A stretch of 64,000 nt of DNA from Pseudomonadota bacterium (lineage in GTDB: Bacteria > Myxococcota > Myxococcia > Myxococcales > Myxococcaceae), in assembly GCA_023423535.1 (NCBI GenBank), contig JAFAFL010000095.1:62001-126000 (forward strand), written 5' to 3'. Shown here piece by piece: positions 1 to 8,653 of this stretch. Under the pieces are notes generated by a model. The model was not told the origin of the DNA. It saw only the letters and a program-made list of their open reading frames with translations, and made no database searches. Within the stretch, counting starts at the first letter, position 1, and each line of letters opens with the position of its first letter. The position numbers and the translations under genes were made by a program.

Positions 1-201
1 ACCCCGCTCGAACAGCGCCACGTGTGCACCGGCGCGCGCGCCCGGATGGGTGAAGGTGTCGCCGAACCAGGAGAGCGCGAACTCCGGCGCGATGCCGTTT
101 CGAGGCAGAGGTTCGGACGGAGGAGGCGTTGACGCAGAGGCGGGCAGGGCCGCGCCCCACGCGCACAGCGCGAGGAGGGTGCTGACGATTCGTCTGTTCA
201 A
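1..201 (-). CDS. Secreted protein of unknown function, N-terminal part only
   Basis: The reading frame enters from the left edge, so only about 67 N-terminal residues are visible. The proposed start is a TTG at 201; no in-frame ATG lies just upstream and the ribosome site is weak. From that start the protein opens with MNRR, a hydrophobic stretch and an ALPASA cleavage-like site, a good Sec signal peptide. A Pro/Ser-rich stretch and a segment rich in aromatic and small residues follow. I do not recognise the family. It lies downstream of the flippase on the same strand, separated by about 145 bp. Confidence 0.55.
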   Translation of the reverse strand, partial: MNRRIVSTLLALCAWGAALPASASTPPPSEPLPRNGIAPEFALSWFGDTFTHPGARAGAHVALFERG

Positions 202-345
202 AGAAGTGGTGTCCCGGTGGATGAAGCGCGCGGTCGATATCAGATGCCGAGAAAGACGAAAGCCGGTTCGCGGCTGCGTCTTTTTCTGCGCGCGACCGCA
301 AGCGGACGCGGGCACCGCCTCACGGGAGAACGCGCTCGTCCGCGC

Positions 346-1872
346 TCAGGCCGGAATCGGAGGCGGCTGCGCGGCGCGCTTCTTCGCGCGTTCATCGAGG
401 AGGAAGTGCCCGCCGATGCCCGCCCAGAAGAGCGCGGTGGTGAGGCCGGCGGCGAAGAAGGCGCCGAGCATCCCCACGGAGGTCCCGAGCACGAGCTCGC
501 CGACCTCCATGCCGGCCCACGCGGTCCCCAGCACGATCACCGTGAACACGAGATCGACGCGGAAGCTGCGCACGCCGCGCCGGAGGAGGCCGAAGGTGCT
601 GACGAGGTACTTCGTCGCCTCCACCGCGATGACGCCGAAGAGCGCGCCGCGGAAGCCGCCCAGGTGGAAGCCGAGCGGCAGCGCCACCGCCAGCGCCACG
701 AGCTTCACGCCGTTGCCGATGGCCAGCCACTTCGGCCGGGCGAGTGCGAGGAACACGGTGCCGTTGAAGCCGTCGAGCAGCGCGAACCAGAGCGAGAGCG
801 TGAGCAGCCGGAGGATCCAGCCCGCGTCGTGGTAGCGGCTGTCGTAGATGAGGCTCGTCAGCAGCGGGCCGCAGGACATGAGCCCGGCGAGCAGCGTTCC
901 GGACACGATGAGCAGCGGGCGGCGGAACCGTCTCGCCTCGGCGTCCACGTCACCCTGCGCGTTGGCGATGCGAGAGAGGATGGGCGTGCCCATCGACCGC
1001 GCCATGTTCCCCATGGCGAGGAAGGGGATGTTCGCCAGCATCGCGGCGATCCCGTACACGCCGAAGAGATCGAGCGGGATCATCTTCGCGAAGGTCAGCC
1101 GGTCGAGCTGGCCCACGAGGAACGTCAGGCCCGAGCTCACCAGCAGCCAGCCGCCGACGCGCGCGATCTCCCGCATCACCTCCGGCTGCAGCACGAAGGT
1201 GTGCTTGTGCCGGAAGGGGAGGAGGTAGTGGCTGATGGCGGTCTTGACGATGTTGCCCACCACCATGCCGATGACGATCGCCATCACCGCATGCGGATGG
1301 TTCGGCCCGAAGATCGCGCGGTGCGCCAGCGCGGCGAGGATCGTCACGCCGCTCGCGATGAGGGCCGCGGTGAGCTCCATCAGCGAGGTGCGCTTCAGCT
1401 GCAGGTTGCGCTGCGCGATGAAGATCGCCGTGGACTCGAAGCCCATGATCAGCGGCACGAAGCCGAGCGCCGGCAGGAGCCACACGAGCTGCGGCTGCCC
1501 GTAGAAGTGCGCCACCGGCCAGCCGATGCTGCAGCAGAGGATGAACAGCGCGATGCCGCGGAGCACCTGCAGCGTCCAGGCGGTGTCGCGGAAGCGGCCC
1601 TCTTCGGCCTTCGGGTTCTGCAGCAGCGCGACGTTGATGCCGAGGTCGGTGAGCAGCGTGAGGCCGGTGATGAAGACCATCACCAGCGACACCAGTCCGA
1701 ACGCCTCCGGATAGAGCAGGCGCGTGAGCACGAGGTTGCTCACGAGCCGCAGCATGTTCGCGACGATGAAGCTCCCGAAGGTCCACGCCGCGCCGCGACG
1801 CGCGGAGCCCTGCACGGGAGCGGTGCGTGGCGTTGCGGCAGGGGCGGCGTCGGCGTTGTGCGGCTGGCTCAT
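346..1872 (-). CDS. Polysaccharide/oligosaccharide flippase (Wzx/MATE-like fold)
   Basis: A 508-residue integral membrane protein with about a dozen or more hydrophobic segments and the length usual for lipid-linked oligosaccharide flippases. Family members move undecaprenyl-linked glycans across the inner membrane for capsule, exopolysaccharide or O-antigen assembly. The N-terminus carries a small basic tract and the phrase GAAWTFGSFIVANMLRLVSN, typical of this family's first membrane helix. I take the ATG at 1872 because the 11 codons before it are Arg/Pro-rich and lack a family-like start. No glycosyltransferases are adjacent here, so the glycan substrate is unknown. Confidence 0.85.
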   Translation of the reverse strand: MSQPHNADAAPAATPRTAPVQGSARRGAAWTFGSFIVANMLRLVSNLVLTRLLYPEAFGLVSLVMVFITGLTLLTDLGINVALLQNPKAEEGRFRDTAWTLQVLRGIALFILCCSIGWPVAHFYGQPQLVWLLPALGFVPLIMGFESTAIFIAQRNLQLKRTSLMELTAALIASGVTILAALAHRAIFGPNHPHAVMAIVIGMVVGNIVKTAISHYLLPFRHKHTFVLQPEVMREIARVGGWLLVSSGLTFLVGQLDRLTFAKMIPLDLFGVYGIAAMLANIPFLAMGNMARSMGTPILSRIANAQGDVDAEARRFRRPLLIVSGTLLAGLMSCGPLLTSLIYDSRYHDAGWILRLLTLSLWFALLDGFNGTVFLALARPKWLAIGNGVKLVALAVALPLGFHLGGFRGALFGVIAVEATKYLVSTFGLLRRGVRSFRVDLVFTVIVLGTAWAGMEVGELVLGTSVGMLGAFFAAGLTTALFWAGIGGHFLLDERAKKRAAQPPPIPA

Positions 1873-2008
1873 CGGAACTTTCGCGGGGGACTGCAGCGCG
1901 CGCACCTTACAGAGGGGCCTCGAAGTGGTCGAGAAGCGCGACGGCCTCCGAGCCCTGTCGCATCCACAGCGGCCGGCCAGTCGAAGAACCCAACGACGCG
2001 GCTCTGGC

Positions 2009-2737
2009 TCAGTGACAGGCCGGCGGGCCGCTCTCCACCTGCGCCATCACCGCCCGGTACACGAGGATCACCGCCGCACCCAGCGGCACCGCGCGTCGCA
2101 GCGCGAAGTCGAGCACGGCCGGCCGCTTCGCGCTCCGCCACAAGCCCGAGCCCACCTGCGCCGCGAGCAGGGCAGGGAAGCCGGCGAGCGCGAACGCACC
2201 GGCGATGATCCCTCCCGAGAAGAACCCGCCGGACGCGAGCGCCGCGGCCATGATCCCGTAGAGCAGTCCGCACGGCAGCAGCGGGGTCAGCGCGCCCATC
2301 GCGCCGGCGCGCATCGTGGGTGAGAGCCGCGCGCTCGCCCTGCCCACCCACACGATGAGCTTCGACACGCCCGGCAACGGCCGCAGCCGCTTGCCCAGCT
2401 CCAGCGCGGAGGCGACGAGCCCGGCCGCCATGATCCACGGTAGCCAAGGCTGCACCGACACGCTGAAGAGCCTCCCCACACCGCCGCCAATCCCGCCGAG
2501 CGCCGCGCCCATCAGCACGTAGCCGCCGAGCCTCGCCGCCTGGTAGCTCCACTGCGCGCGCCGTCGCTGGGGTCCTCGCTCCAATGGAAGCGTCGCGCAC
2601 GCAAGCGGTCCGCACATGAGCAGGCAGTGCACGCTGCCGCCGAGCCCCACCACCAGCGCGCCCGCCGCCGCGGCCCACACCGCGCCGCCACCGAGTGAAG
2701 CGGTCATGTCCGCCAGTAGAGAAGCCGATGCATCCAT
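2009..2737 (-). CDS. SafE/TauE-type membrane protein of the cbb3 oxidase locus
   Basis: A 242-residue polytopic membrane protein. The segment GLGGSVHCLLMCGP near residues 29-42 holds a His and two Cys in the first membrane helix, and PLLPCGLLYG recurs in the middle, which is the usual pattern of the SafE-like family beside cbb3 oxidase assembly genes. Such proteins are suspected to act in copper or sulfur-compound transport during oxidase maturation, but the substrate is not established. It diverges from ccoI with only about 50 bp between starts, so both probably share a control region. The ATG at 2737 is chosen over longer forms that would overlap ccoI. Confidence 0.8.
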   Translation of the reverse strand: MDASASLLADMTASLGGGAVWAAAAGALVVGLGGSVHCLLMCGPLACATLPLERGPQRRRAQWSYQAARLGGYVLMGAALGGIGGGVGRLFSVSVQPWLPWIMAAGLVASALELGKRLRPLPGVSKLIVWVGRASARLSPTMRAGAMGALTPLLPCGLLYGIMAAALASGGFFSGGIIAGAFALAGFPALLAAQVGSGLWRSAKRPAVLDFALRRAVPLGAAVILVYRAVMAQVESGPPACH

Positions 2738-2787
2738 GAACGGTGACTGACGCAACCGGCATGCCGTTCGCACAGCGGGGGCCACGC

Positions 2788-5277
2788 ATGTCCTCCGCCT
2801 CTGCCTCAGCCTCGACCCGCGCCACCGCTGCGCAATGTCTGCACTGCGGCAGCCCGGTTCCCGCAGATTCTGCGCGCGCCGATTTCTGCTGCGCCGGCTG
2901 CGAGGCCGTCCACGGCCTGCTCAAGGCACAGGGACTCGAGCGCTACTACGCGCTGGCCGGTCGTGACGTCGCGCCCGTCTCCGATGCGCCGCGCGGTCGC
3001 AGTCACGCGTGGCTCGAGCCGTTGATCGAGAAGGCAGAGGGCGGCACCGCGGAGGTCTGCGCGCTCGAGCTCGACGTTCAGGGCATCCACTGCGCCGCAT
3101 GCGTGTGGCTGATGAATGAGCTCTTCCGCCGGCAGACGGGCGGCGGCGGTCGCGTGATCGTCAACCCCGCGCTGGGCAAGGTGAAGCTGCAGTGGCGTCG
3201 CGGCCGCTTCGACGCGCAGCGCTACGTGCGCGACGTGGAGAGCTTCGGCTACCAGTTCGGGCCCTCGCGGAAGGAGGCCACGCGGGCGTCGGTGGACCTC
3301 CCCGTCCGGCTCGGCATCACCGCGGCCATCACGATGAACGTGATGATCTTCTCGGTGAGCTTCTATCTCGGGCTCACGCCGGCGGAGGGCGAGCTCTTCA
3401 GCCTCTTCACGCAGCTGAGCCTCTGGCTCTCGGCGGTGGTGGTCGTCGTCGGCGGCTGGCCCTTCTTCAAGGCCGCGGTGCAGGGCTTGAGGCGCGGCGT
3501 GCTGCACCTCGACCTGCCGATCGCGGTGGGCATCCTCCTCGTGTTCGCGACCTCCGTGCTGCAGGCGCGTGATGGCCGAGGTGACCTCGCCTACTTCGAC
3601 ACGCTGAACACCTTCGTACTGCTGATGCTCGTGGGCCGCTGGCTGCAGCAGCGCGTCGTCGAGCGCAACCGGCGCTTCCTCCTCGAGGACGACGGCGCCG
3701 CGGGTCTCTACGTCCGCCGCGTGGAAGCGGGCCGGCTGCAGACCGTCCCCGCGGCCGCGATCCGCGAGGGCGACGAGCTGCTGGTGGCGCCCGGCGATCT
3801 GGTCCCGGTGGATGGCGCGCTGCTCGAGGGCGGCGGCCGCTTCTCCACCGCGTGGATCACCGGCGAGTCCGACGTGCGCACCCACGCCGAGGGTGAAGAG
3901 GTTCCCGCCGGCGCCTGCAACGAAGGGCAGAAGGCCGCGCGCGTCCGGGCCCGTACCGCGTTCGCGGACTCTCCGCTGGTGGCGCTCCTGCGCGCGCCTC
4001 CGGACGATCGCGGCGCCCGTGTGTCCCGCTTCTGGGACGTGCTCGCGCGAGGCTGGGTGGTGGGCGTGTTCGCCGCCGCCGCGGTGGGCGTCTTCCTCTG
4101 GTGGCCCGAGGGACCGCACCGCTCGCTGGAGGTCGCCGCCGCGCTGCTCGTCGTGACCTGTCCCTGCGCGCTCGGCATCGCCACCCCGCTCGCCTACGAG
4201 CTCATGCAGTCGCGCCTTCGCCGGAGCGGCGTGTTCGTTCGCAGCCTCGACCTGCTCGACCGCGCCACGCGGGTGCGCAAGGTGCTCTTTGACAAGACTG
4301 GCACCCTCACCCTCGGCCGGCTCGAACTGGCGGATCGCCGCTCGGTGGAGGCGTTGCCCGCCGAAGTTCGCGACCTCGCCTTCTCCATGGCTGCTCGCTC
4401 GAACCACCCGGTCAGCCGCGCGCTGGCGGATGCGCTGTCGCAGATGGGCGCGCGTTTCGAAGCACTGGCGGACGTGGAGGAGCTGCCCGGCCGAGGCCTC
4501 GAGCTTCGGCGTGACGGCGCGGTGTGGCGGCTGGGCAAGGCGCAGTGGGCGAGTGGAGCGCAGGGCACCGCGGGCGTCACCGTCCTCACGAGGAATGGCG
4601 AAGAGCTCACCCGCTTCGAACTGCGCGAGGCGCTCCGTCCGGACGCGCGCCGCGAGGTGGAGACGCTCAACGCGCTGGGCCTGCAGACCTGGCTCGTCTC
4701 CGGCGACGCGCAGGCGAAGGTCTCGCGGCTGGCGGAGGAGCTGGGCATTCCCCTGGAGCGCGCGCTCGGCGGACAGCGTCCCGAGGACAAGGCCGCGGCG
4801 GTCGCGCGCGTCGAGGAGCGGGACACGCTCTTCCTCGGCGACGGGGTGAACGACTCGCTCGCCTTCGAGGCCGCGCTCTGTGCCGGAACGCCGGCGGTCG
4901 ATCGGCCGGTGATGCCGGGTCGCGCGGACTTCTTTCTGCTCGGCGAAGGCGTGAACGGGGTCCGCGAACTCCTCGAGGGCGCGCAACGTTTGCGCCGCGT
5001 GGTCCGGCGGGTCCTCTTCGTCACCGTCCTCTACAACGCGCTCGCGGTCGGCGCGTGCCTCGCCGGCTGGATGACGCCGCTCCGCGCCGCGGTGGCGATG
5101 CCCGCGAGCTCGCTCACCGCCATCGCTAGCGTGGCGATCTCCCTCGGTGGACGCCGTCGCGACGGGCGAGGCGGCCGCGGCTTGCCGAACGCAGAAGACG
5201 CGCTCATCGCCCGCGCTCTGAAAACGCCTGGCGGGACCGCAGTTGGCACCGCCGCTGCACAGGAGGCCTCCGCTTGA
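2788..5277 (+). CDS. ccoI: Copper-exporting P1B-type ATPase for cbb3 oxidase assembly
   Basis: An 829-residue ATPase that moves copper across the inner membrane to build the CuB centre of cbb3 oxidase. The N-terminus has a Cys-rich metal-binding segment (C17, C20, C34, C35, C38) and a heavy-metal-associated domain with HCAAC at 101-105. The transport motif CPC starts at C458, the phosphorylated Asp of DKTGT is D502, and GDGVND starts at G684; an HP pair (SNHP) lies between. Membrane helices match the P1B class. I prefer ATG 2788, which follows a GGGGG stretch, because the longest form nearly abuts the divergent gene. Its stop overlaps the TTG start of ccoS. Confidence 0.93.
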   Translation: MSSASASASTRATAAQCLHCGSPVPADSARADFCCAGCEAVHGLLKAQGLERYYALAGRDVAPVSDAPRGRSHAWLEPLIEKAEGGTAEVCALELDVQGIHCAACVWLMNELFRRQTGGGGRVIVNPALGKVKLQWRRGRFDAQRYVRDVESFGYQFGPSRKEATRASVDLPVRLGITAAITMNVMIFSVSFYLGLTPAEGELFSLFTQLSLWLSAVVVVVGGWPFFKAAVQGLRRGVLHLDLPIAVGILLVFATSVLQARDGRGDLAYFDTLNTFVLLMLVGRWLQQRVVERNRRFLLEDDGAAGLYVRRVEAGRLQTVPAAAIREGDELLVAPGDLVPVDGALLEGGGRFSTAWITGESDVRTHAEGEEVPAGACNEGQKAARVRARTAFADSPLVALLRAPPDDRGARVSRFWDVLARGWVVGVFAAAAVGVFLWWPEGPHRSLEVAAALLVVTCPCALGIATPLAYELMQSRLRRSGVFVRSLDLLDRATRVRKVLFDKTGTLTLGRLELADRRSVEALPAEVRDLAFSMAARSNHPVSRALADALSQMGARFEALADVEELPGRGLELRRDGAVWRLGKAQWASGAQGTAGVTVLTRNGEELTRFELREALRPDARREVETLNALGLQTWLVSGDAQAKVSRLAEELGIPLERALGGQRPEDKAAAVARVEERDTLFLGDGVNDSLAFEAALCAGTPAVDRPVMPGRADFFLLGEGVNGVRELLEGAQRLRRVVRRVLFVTVLYNALAVGACLAGWMTPLRAAVAMPASSLTAIASVAISLGGRRRDGRGGRGLPNAEDALIARALKTPGGTAVGTAAAQEASA

Positions 5278-5465
5278 ACGTCCTCGTCCTCCAGGTCTTC
5301 GTCTCCCTGATGCTCGTCGTCGGCTCGGTGCTCCTCTTCCTGGTGAGCGTCCGCCAGCGCGACCACGAGCACGCGGATCGCCTGTCCCTCTTCCCGCTCG
5401 AAGACGACGCGCCCGTCGCTCCTCCTTCTTCTCCCGATTCGCAGTCCCGCTCCACGCCGAGGTAA
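5274..5465 (+). CDS. ccoS: cbb3 oxidase assembly protein CcoS
   Basis: A 63-residue protein with a single N-terminal membrane helix followed by a charged tail, the standard shape of CcoS, which is needed for cofactor insertion into cbb3 oxidase. The start is a TTG whose last two bases overlap the stop of ccoI, so translation is probably coupled. AGGAGG at 5261-5266 gives good spacing and fixes this start. The C-terminal Pro/Ser-rich tail (about residues 46-63) is longer than in minimal CcoS proteins. Four bases separate its stop from the next gene. Confidence 0.9.
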   Translation: MNVLVLQVFVSLMLVVGSVLLFLVSVRQRDHEHADRLSLFPLEDDAPVAPPSSPDSQSRSTPR

Positions 5466-5469
5466 CCCC

Positions 5470-7875
5470 TTGTCCCCTACCGCCACCTCTTCAGAACGCC
5501 GCATCGTCTACGACGACGCCATCGTCCGACGTTTCCTCTGGGCCTCCGTGCTCTTCGGGATCGTGGGCATGGGCGTCGGCGCGCTCGTCGCCACGCAGCT
5601 CGCCTGGTTCCAGGCGAACTTCGACGTGCCCTGGCTGACCTACTCGCGGCTGCGCCCGCTCCACACCAACGCGGTCATCTTCGCGTTCGTGGGGAACATG
5701 ATGTTCGCGGGCATCTACTACTCCTCGCAGCGCCTGCTGAAGCAGCGCATGGCGAGCGACCTGCTCTCGAAGATCCACTTCTGGGGCTGGCAGCTCATCA
5801 TCGTCAGCGCGGTGATCACGCTGCCGCTCGGCATCTCCTCGTCGAAGGAGTACGCCGAGCTCGAGTGGCCGATCGACGTCGCCATCGCGGTGGTGTGGGT
5901 CGTCTTCGCGGTGAACTTCTTCTGGACGCTGGCGAAGCGGAACGAGAAGAACCTCTACGTCGCCATCTGGTTCTACATCGCGACGATCGTCACGGTGGCG
6001 GTGCTGCACATCGTGAACTCGCTCGCGCTGCCGCTGTCGGCGACGAAGAGCTACTCGGTCTTCAGCGGCGTGCAGGATGCGCTGGTGCAGTGGTGGTACG
6101 GCCACAACGCCGTCGCCTTCTTCCTCACCACGCCGATCCTCGGGATCATGTACTACTTCCTCCCGAAGGCGGCCGAGCGCCCGGTCTATTCGTACCGGCT
6201 CTCCGTCATCCACTTCTGGTCGCTGGTCTTCATCTACATCTGGGCCGGCCCGCACCACCTGCTGCACACCGCGCTGCCCGAGTGGGCGCAGTCGCTGGGG
6301 ATGATCTTCAGCGTCATGCTCATCGCCCCGTCGTGGGGCGGCATGCTCAACGGCCTGCTCACGCTGAAGGGCGCGTGGAACAAGGTCCGCCAGGAGCCGG
6401 TGCTGAAGTTCTTCGTCGCCGGCGTCACCTTCTACGGCATGGCCACGTTCGAGGGCCCGCTGCTCTCGATCAAGAGCGTCTCCGCGCTCGCGCACTACAC
6501 CGACTGGATCGTCGGCCACGTGCACGCCGGCGCGCTCGGCTGGAACGGGTTCATGGCGGCGGGCATGTTCTATTGGCTCGTCCCCAAGCTCTACGGGACG
6601 AAGCTGCACTCGACCCGCGCGGCGGACGCGCACTTCTGGGTCGGCACCGTCGGCATCCTTCTCTATGTGGTGTCGATGTGGGTCTCCGGCGTGACCCAGG
6701 GCCTGATGTGGAAGGCCACCGCCGCGGACGGCACGCTGCTCTACCCGAACTTCGTCGAGACGCTGCTCGCCATCCGGCCGATGTACTTCGTGCGCCTCAT
6801 CGGCGGCTCCATGTTCCTCAGCGGCTTCATCCTGATGGCGTGGAACCTCTACAAGACCGCTCGCGCCGGCAAGGCCGTGGACGGTGAGACCACCGTGGTG
6901 GTGGAGGCCGAGGACGAGAGCGAGCCGTTCACCGTCTCTCCGCGCCCGGCGTGGGTGCAGGTGCTCACCGGCCGGCCGCTGGTGTTCGCGGTGGCGATCC
7001 TCGTGCCCACGCTGCTGCTCGGCTGGGGCTCTCCGATCCGCGCGGTCATCCTGATGATCATCATCGCCGGCCTCGGCGAGCTGGCGTTCGTGCTCATCCG
7101 CCGCGACCAGAAGGCGGGCAAGCCGTCGTGGTTCGCGCTGGTGGAGCGCAAGCCGCTGACCTTCACCGTGCTCACGCTGGTGGCCGTGCTCATCGGCGGC
7201 GTGGCGGAGCTGCTTCCCACGGTGATGATCCGCCAGGCGGTGCCGCGCACCGGTGAGGCTCAGCTCGCGTACTCGCCGCTCGAGCTCGAGGGCCGCGACC
7301 TCTACATCAAGGAGGGTTGCTACAACTGCCACTCGCAGATGATCCGGCCGTTCGTGCACGAGACCCAGCGCTACGGCGCCGTCTCCCGCGCGGAGGAGTT
7401 CATCTACGACCACCCCTTCCAGTGGGGCTCCAAGCGCACCGGCCCGGACCTGCACCGCCTCGGCGGCAAGTACCCGGACCTCTGGCACTACGCGCACCTG
7501 ATGGATCCGCGCGCGACGTCGCCGGGTTCGAACATGCCCGCCTACAAGTGGCTCGCGGACCGCACGGTCGACGTGAAGGGCGTAAGCGGGAAGCTCTCGG
7601 TGATGCAGACGCTCGGGGTGCCGTACTCGAACTGGGACATCGACACCGCGCCGCAGCGCTACCAGCGCCAGGCGGAGCGCATCACCGCGGGCCTGAAGGA
7701 GCAGGGCGTCACGGTGAAGTGGGACAGCGAGATGGTGGCGATGATCGGCTACCTCCAGCGCATGGGACGCGGGCCGCAGGACGGGCCTCAGCCGGACGGT
7801 GCGCCGCCCCAACCCGAGAAGCCGCAGATCACCCTGGGCGCCGCCGAGGTGCCGGCGAACGCGGAGGCGAACTGA
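5470..7875 (+). CDS. ccoN: Fused cbb3 cytochrome oxidase subunits I and II (CcoN-CcoO)
   Basis: One 801-residue polypeptide joins the catalytic heme-copper subunit and the membrane-anchored monoheme cytochrome. The first part (about 1-480) has the CcoN helices and heme/copper His motifs, including RPLHTNAV, WYGHNAVAF, AGPHHLLHTALP and HVHAGALGWNG. A linker with extra hydrophobic helices (about 495-590) leads to a CcoO-like domain with CYNCH at 617-621 and the axial-Met region SNMPAYKW. Separate ccoN and ccoO genes are the usual arrangement. The start is a TTG at 5470 preceded by GAGGT. It overlaps ccoQ by one base. Confidence 0.95.
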   Translation: MSPTATSSERRIVYDDAIVRRFLWASVLFGIVGMGVGALVATQLAWFQANFDVPWLTYSRLRPLHTNAVIFAFVGNMMFAGIYYSSQRLLKQRMASDLLSKIHFWGWQLIIVSAVITLPLGISSSKEYAELEWPIDVAIAVVWVVFAVNFFWTLAKRNEKNLYVAIWFYIATIVTVAVLHIVNSLALPLSATKSYSVFSGVQDALVQWWYGHNAVAFFLTTPILGIMYYFLPKAAERPVYSYRLSVIHFWSLVFIYIWAGPHHLLHTALPEWAQSLGMIFSVMLIAPSWGGMLNGLLTLKGAWNKVRQEPVLKFFVAGVTFYGMATFEGPLLSIKSVSALAHYTDWIVGHVHAGALGWNGFMAAGMFYWLVPKLYGTKLHSTRAADAHFWVGTVGILLYVVSMWVSGVTQGLMWKATAADGTLLYPNFVETLLAIRPMYFVRLIGGSMFLSGFILMAWNLYKTARAGKAVDGETTVVVEAEDESEPFTVSPRPAWVQVLTGRPLVFAVAILVPTLLLGWGSPIRAVILMIIIAGLGELAFVLIRRDQKAGKPSWFALVERKPLTFTVLTLVAVLIGGVAELLPTVMIRQAVPRTGEAQLAYSPLELEGRDLYIKEGCYNCHSQMIRPFVHETQRYGAVSRAEEFIYDHPFQWGSKRTGPDLHRLGGKYPDLWHYAHLMDPRATSPGSNMPAYKWLADRTVDVKGVSGKLSVMQTLGVPYSNWDIDTAPQRYQRQAERITAGLKEQGVTVKWDSEMVAMIGYLQRMGRGPQDGPQPDGAPPQPEKPQITLGAAEVPANAEAN

Positions 7876-8042
7876 TGTACCGGACCTTCTACGAAGGCAT
7901 GGGCCTCGCCGAGCTGCCGCTGTTCGCGCTGGTGCTCTTCGTGTCGCTGTTCCTCGTGGTGGTCGTGCGGACGTTCGTTCTCCGCCGCAGCCGCGACTTC
8001 GATCGCCTCGCGGCGATGCCCCTGGGAGACCGTGATGAGTGA
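7875..8042 (+). CDS. ccoQ: cbb3 oxidase small subunit CcoQ
   Basis: A 55-residue protein that begins MYRTFYEGM, has one membrane helix (about residues 12-32) and then a basic RRSRDFDRLA tail. This is the expected form of CcoQ, which stabilises the core complex. Its ATG shares the A of the stop codon of the fused ccoNO gene (TGATG), and its end overlaps the start of ccoP, so the three are read as a tight translational unit. Confidence 0.88.
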   Translation: MYRTFYEGMGLAELPLFALVLFVSLFLVVVVRTFVLRRSRDFDRLAAMPLGDRDE

Positions 8043-8613
8043 GAAGGAGCTGAAGGGCCGGGACCCCGGCGTGAAGCACGTCTTCGACGACATCGAGGAG
8101 CTGGACAACCGGCTCCCCAACTGGTGGCTGGGGATCCTCTGGGGAAGCATCCTCTTCGCGTTCGGGTACTGGTTCTACTACCACCCGGGCGGGCTCGGTC
8201 CGTCGCAGGCGCAGGTGTACGAGCAGGAGCTCGCGGCGCTGAACGCGAAGCGCGAGGCGCAGAAGCAGGAGGCGCTGGCGAAGCTCGGGGACCGCGATCC
8301 GTTCGAGGTCCTGCTCGCGGACAAGGACGCCATGGCCGCCGCGGCGGAGGCCTATGCGCAGACCTGCGCCGCCTGTCACGGCCCCGAGGGCGGCGGCATC
8401 ATCGGCCCCAACCTCACCGACAACCACTACCTCCACGGCAAGACCGCGAAGGAGATCCACGAGGTCATCACCACCGGCGTGGTGGAGAAGGGCATGCCGG
8501 GCTGGGAGCCGGTGCTCGGCGCGGAGAAGGTGAACCAGCTCACCGCCTACGTGGTCTCGCTGCAGGGGAAGAACGTCGCCGGCAAGGAGCCGCAGGGCGA
8601 GCTCATCGAGTAG
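8035..8613 (+). CDS. ccoP: cbb3 oxidase cytochrome c subunit CcoP, single-heme form
   Basis: A 192-residue membrane-anchored cytochrome. The N-terminus has the CcoP signature (HVFDDIEELDN, then LPNWW and a membrane helix). Only one heme c site is present, CAACH at 111-115, with a later MPGW supplying the axial Met. Classical CcoP carries two hemes and is around 300 residues, so this is a shortened, one-heme version. Start choice lies between GTG 8032 and ATG 8035; the latter has better spacing from GGGAG. It overlaps ccoQ by eight bases. Confidence 0.92.
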   Translation: MSEKELKGRDPGVKHVFDDIEELDNRLPNWWLGILWGSILFAFGYWFYYHPGGLGPSQAQVYEQELAALNAKREAQKQEALAKLGDRDPFEVLLADKDAMAAAAEAYAQTCAACHGPEGGGIIGPNLTDNHYLHGKTAKEIHEVITTGVVEKGMPGWEPVLGAEKVNQLTAYVVSLQGKNVAGKEPQGELIE

Positions 8614-8653
8614 CCGTACCGCCGCCGTCTGAAGCACGCCGAGGAGAACAGAC

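Noticed and set aside
2743..2788. The longer ccoI start at 2743
   Set aside because: It would leave only five bases to the divergent gene start and lacks a ribosome site; ATG 2788 has a G-run upstream.
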